DNA of 8,249 bases from Actinomycetales bacterium (GTDB lineage: Bacteria > Actinomycetota > Actinomycetes > Actinomycetales > JAHECE01): contig JAHECE010000115.1 of the NCBI GenBank assembly GCA_024641895.1, positions 1 through 8,249 on the forward strand. Reading direction: 5' to 3'. The position numbers were made by a program, and so were the translations under genes. Of the stretch, positions 6,501 to 8,249 are shown one piece after another (within the stretch, counting starts at the first letter, position 1; each line of letters starts with the position of its first letter). The notes beneath the pieces are model-generated. The model did no database searches. It saw only the letters and a program-made list of their open reading frames with translations, and was not told the origin of the DNA.

Positions 6501-6852
6501 CTACTACTGGTTCGTCGAGCAGGGGCGCCTGCTGCGCGGGGGGCCGATCGACGACCGGCAGAGGGACCGCTTGCGCCACGTCCTCGGCGTGGCCACGGAG
6601 TCGATCGAGCAGGGCGTCTTCCCTGCCAACCCCGGGGAGTGGAGTGCCTGGTCCGGCCACAGCTCCTGCGGGTTCTGCCCGTACGACCGGGTCTGCAGCA
6701 CGAACCGAGGCGAGATCTGGGACCGGCTGCGCAGCAGCACCGGCGTCGCGGCGTACGCCGCGCTCGCCGACGGCAGCGACGCGGTGACCACCGAGCCCGC
6801 AGGCGCCGTCGAAGTGAACAGGCTCGAAGTGAACGGGAAGGAGCAGCCGTGA
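3595..6852 (+). CDS. AddB-like PD-(D/E)XK nuclease with inactive helicase domain and Fe-S cysteines
   Basis: A 1085-residue protein resembling AddB, the subunit of AddAB that helps resect double-strand DNA ends and cuts one strand. Residues 1 to about 700 look like an SF1 helicase fold that has lost its ATPase: the Walker A place reads FGPGATAAL without GK(T/S), and the Walker B place (around 190-202) has no Asp-Glu. The stretch 523-550 (with LDLLLVLGMTEDAYP) matches the late helicase segment of AddB/RecC-type proteins. From about 730 on is a RecB-type nuclease: His769 in GSLVHRALERF, Asp886 in GSADRVD, Asp900-Tyr-Lys902 in DYKTGK and Gln932-x3-Tyr936. Cys735, Cys1025, Cys1028 and Cys1034 bracket this domain with the C-x2-C-x5-C ending of the AddB iron-sulfur staple. 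Start ATG 3595 is favoured by the leaderless -10 box and because the upstream in-frame sequence looks noncoding. It overlaps a helicase gene by four bases, so the two products very likely form a complex. Role could be recombinational repair or phage defence; sequence alone does not decide. Confidence 0.9.
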   Translation: MTGRERLVVAPFGPGATAALSEAIRDAQAGDPLAAVDVVVPTPIAGLSVRRAVAGGGLANVRFSSLPQLAQRLAARHLALTGRRPVRPADRALAARVALRSTSGPLSASAARHHATADILEGLFAELDDVDASRPGFLDLLAAGSRSTLDTVQVYRAYRVQLAAAAPEATAPADAAIAALEAGDAPDTHVILYAPQQLLPGDRRFLAALARRDRLTSIICRNDDDEAGEMLAWLSSHLGEPVRRGHVSAPDVRIVVAPDAEEEARLAVRTVMARVEAHPVRPERIAIAYRNADPYLRTLVQVLEEAGLPFSAPADTTLAQTAAGRLLTGLLDLRAEGYPRSDVIRWLSDAPVLDGAGRPVPAARWDKVSRDARVSRGAPSWRKSLDRFAASHALEAPDEQRRREVADAEALASMVDEIQTTAERVASASTWREVSAAMHAAVLRFLGTGGTVARWHAAPDAPPHAQRRVRIEEQAYDSVLAAVDGLTLLDRTASPPDPETVRVSLARELDRPTTTGTTLGRGVLVAPISQFAGSDLDLLLVLGMTEDAYPPRLREHPVLRDVDRALVGVPTDGSALRTTAHRRAAERSHHAAALAGARHVVLSYPVADVRGQRRQFPSPWLLEEASRLAGEPVVAERLPTWPGGPWLSVQPSFEASLRTATTAASRYELDVALAHGGTADRIADPRFQRGREGSAARSRAEFGPWLGGLPPLDEALLARAGATRSATTLEGWATCPASYLFRRLLRVGELEDVGDQDRIDQRARGSLVHRALERFLAGHLPSAGRGPRDPDAAWTPAEIREAAAILDEEAALLEQSGATGRPALWRADLARLHRVLADVLVTDSALRRARRSWPVAVEMTFGRDGTEPLRLTLADGRAIEFAGSADRVDLTQDGRLYVLDYKTGKGYGYDEIPRLGEVKPDADLTDRGRKIQLSLYALAAEASFGQPPEAPTAADDAGATATATAATLAYYWFVEQGRLLRGGPIDDRQRDRLRHVLGVATESIEQGVFPANPGEWSAWSGHSSCGFCPYDRVCSTNRGEIWDRLRSSTGVAAYAALADGSDAVTTEPAGAVEVNRLEVNGKEQP
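6469..6486 (+). repeat. Three tandem copies of GCGACC inside the nuclease gene
   Basis: GCGACC occurs three times in a row in frame and is read as (Ala-Thr)3, in an alanine/threonine/aspartate-rich loop between the QxxxY motif and the strand LAYYWFVEQ. The loop is probably a flexible linker. Gain or loss of units would stay in frame, so it is not an on/off switch. Confidence 0.7.
6809..6838 (+). repeat. 15-base tandem duplication at the end of the nuclease gene
   Basis: TCGAAGTGAAC occurs at 6809-6819 and again at 6824-6834; as 15-base units (6809-6823, 6824-6838) the copies match at 13 positions. The period is five codons, giving VEVNR followed by LEVNG. It lies in the poorly conserved tail after the last cysteine and its second copy runs into the Shine-Dalgarno sequence of the helicase gene. 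Confidence 0.65.
6838..6852 (+). promoter_or_regulatory. Strong ribosome binding site and GTGA overlap coupling the two genes
   Basis: AAGGAG (6838-6843, within GGGAAGGAG) sits five bases before GTG 6849. That GTG overlaps the TGA stop (6850-6852) of the nuclease gene. The strong site fixes the helicase start and indicates translational coupling, so the two proteins should be made together. By contrast the nuclease gene itself has no evident ribosome site. Confidence 0.85.
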
Positions 6853-8249
6853 ACCCGAGCCCGTTGCCGTCCGACCAGGCGGCCCGCACCCGGATTCTCG
6901 AGATCCACCAGCAGACGCTGTTCGTCGAGGCCGGAGCCGGCGCCGGCAAGACGACCGCGCTCGTGGCCCGGGTCGTCGAGATGGTCGCCACCGGCACCCT
7001 GGGCGACATCAGCCGCCTCGCGGCGATCACCTTCACGGAGAACGCCGCGGCCGAGCTGCGCACCCGCCTGCGCGCAGCCCTGGCCGATGCAGCCCGAGGC
7101 CGGCACCGCGACCGCGGCTATGACGCCGTCCAGCGCGACCGCGCCGCGGCGGCCCTCGACCGCTTCGACGACGCCGCCGTCAGCACCCTGCACGGGTTCG
7201 CGGCGCGCCTGCTCGCGGAAGTGCCTCTCGAGGCCGACCTCCCGCCGGGCTTCGTCGTGCGCGACCCGATCGCCGCTCAGGTCGAGCAGGCCGGGGCGTG
7301 GCGCTGCTTCGTGGACGAGCTGCTCGACGACGCCGCGCTCGCCCGGCACGTCTCCGCCGCGCTCACCCTCGGGCTGGCTCTCCCGACGCTCCAGACGATC
7401 TCGAGCGCGTTCGCCGGGTCGTGGGACCTGCTGTCCGATCGACCGCTCACCGGCCTGCCGCTGCCCGTGCTCGACACGGCCGCGGTCACCGCACCTCTTC
7501 ACGCCGTGGCCGAGGCCGCTGACCGCTGGCCCGACGGGGACCGGCTCACCGAGCATCTGCGCGACGTGGTCCTCCCGTTCCTCGACGAGATCGAGGGCCT
7601 GGCGGATGACGACCTTCTCGCCGCCCTCCTCAACCGCAAGCTCGGATCCGGAAACGCCGGGAACAGGTCGGCCTGGTTGAAGGCCGGCCTGACCAAGGAG
7701 GCCGTCCTCGAACGCCTCAAGGAGGCTGAGGCGGCGCGCTCGGCCCTGGTGACGGCGACCGGCCGCGCCGTCACGACGACTCTCGCGGCGAGGGTGCAGG
7801 ACCACGTCCTCGCCGAGGTTGCGCGACGCAAGGCCAGCGGGCGCCTGGACTTCCATGACCTCCTGGTCCTGGCACGCGACCTGCTGCGCGACCACGACGA
7901 GGCTCGGGAGCTCCTGCGAGCTCGGTGGCAGGTCGTCATGGTCGACGAGTTTCAGGACACCGACCCGCTTCAGGTCGAGATCGTCGACCTGCTCGCCGGT
8001 CGGGCACCACAGTTCTTCGTCGGAGACCCCAAGCAGTCCATCTACCGGTTCCGCCGAGCCGACGTAGAGCTCTACGCCCGGGTCGGTGCGAGGTACCCAG
8101 AGGGTCATACCGAGCTGTCCGTGAACTTCCGCTCGGTGCCCGGGATTCTTCGCGCGGTCAACCTGGCATTCCGAGTACTCCTGGACGGTCAAGACCACGC
8201 GCCATACGCCGACCTGCTCGAGCGGCGGGTGGCCACCGGCGACGACGCA
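6849..8249 (+). CDS. UvrD/AddA-like SF1 DNA helicase, 3' end missing
   Basis: The first 467 residues of an ATP-driven 3'-5' DNA helicase of the UvrD/RecB/AddA group; the frame is open with no stop to the right edge. Motifs seen: Gln10 (Q motif position), Walker A AGAGAGKTT (28-36, Lys34), motif Ia ITFTENAAAELRTRL (60-74), motif Ib STLHGF (112-117), motif II VDEFQDTDPLQ (365-375), motif III VGDPKQSIYRFR (391-402) and motif IV LSVNFRS (423-429). All key ATPase residues are intact. About 250 residues lie between motifs Ib and II, as expected for the 1B insertion of this group. Motifs V and VI and any C-terminal nuclease domain, which AddA would have, are beyond the window. GTG start is supported by AAGGAG five bases upstream and by the overlap with the nuclease gene. 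It is likely the motor of the complex whose partner is the upstream AddB-like protein. AdnB or a plain UvrD-like protein are alternatives until the C-terminus is seen. Confidence 0.92.
   Translation, partial: MNPSPLPSDQAARTRILEIHQQTLFVEAGAGAGKTTALVARVVEMVATGTLGDISRLAAITFTENAAAELRTRLRAALADAARGRHRDRGYDAVQRDRAAAALDRFDDAAVSTLHGFAARLLAEVPLEADLPPGFVVRDPIAAQVEQAGAWRCFVDELLDDAALARHVSAALTLGLALPTLQTISSAFAGSWDLLSDRPLTGLPLPVLDTAAVTAPLHAVAEAADRWPDGDRLTEHLRDVVLPFLDEIEGLADDDLLAALLNRKLGSGNAGNRSAWLKAGLTKEAVLERLKEAEAARSALVTATGRAVTTTLAARVQDHVLAEVARRKASGRLDFHDLLVLARDLLRDHDEARELLRARWQVVMVDEFQDTDPLQVEIVDLLAGRAPQFFVGDPKQSIYRFRRADVELYARVGARYPEGHTELSVNFRSVPGILRAVNLAFRVLLDGQDHAPYADLLERRVATGDDA

Noticed and set aside
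6504..8198. A 564-codon open frame on the minus strand opposite the helicase gene
   Set aside because: It crosses the end of the nuclease gene and the whole helicase motif region; the plus strand carries intact SF1 motifs, so this is an antisense shadow.
1..8249. CRISPR arrays, tRNA or rRNA genes, insertion sequences, attachment sites
   Set aside because: No regularly spaced repeats, no cloverleaf or rRNA-like segments, no transposase or integrase frames and no flanking terminal repeats were seen.

Overview
The window is very GC-rich. All four intact or partial reading frames strongly prefer codons ending in G or C, and closely spaced genes, leaderless-type start context and family assignments (glucose-type GlgC, a LacI-family regulator, a group III-type phosphofructokinase) all point to a high-GC actinobacterium, probably of the Micrococcales/Cellulomonas kind. 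The genus is inference; no rRNA or other marker gene is present.

Layout: (1) 1-809, plus strand, the C-terminal two thirds of glgC (ADP-glucose pyrophosphorylase, glycogen synthesis), cut by the left edge. (2) 937-1977, plus strand, a complete LacI-family sugar-responsive repressor, separated from glgC by a short gap with a weak stem-loop and a candidate promoter. (3) 2058-3191, minus strand, a complete 6-phosphofructokinase, convergent with the regulator across an 80-base gap that holds a nested inverted repeat without a T-tract. (4) 3192-3594, a 403-base divergent intergenic region with two short inverted repeats, a weak candidate pfk promoter and a good leaderless-type -10 box at its right end. 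(5) 3595-6852, plus strand, a 1085-residue protein built like AddB: a degenerate, Walker-less helicase-like body followed by a RecB-type PD-(D/E)XK nuclease domain enclosed by four cysteines that fit an iron-sulfur 'staple'. (6) 6849-8249, plus strand, the first 467 residues of a UvrD/AddA-type SF1 helicase with intact ATPase motifs, overlapping the nuclease gene by four bases and running off the right edge.

Functionally there are two blocks. The left block is central carbon metabolism: glycogen synthesis, a sugar-sensing repressor and the committing step of glycolysis. The neighbourhood suggests, but does not show, that the LacI protein balances storage against glycolysis. The right block is a two-gene, translationally coupled DNA-end-processing machine resembling AddB-AddA in gene order, in which helicase is active in only one subunit. 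Actinobacteria usually rely on AdnAB or RecBCD, so this pair is the most interesting part of the window, either as an ordinary repair enzyme of this lineage or as an additional, possibly defence-related, system. I see no mobile element, CRISPR array, tRNA or rRNA.
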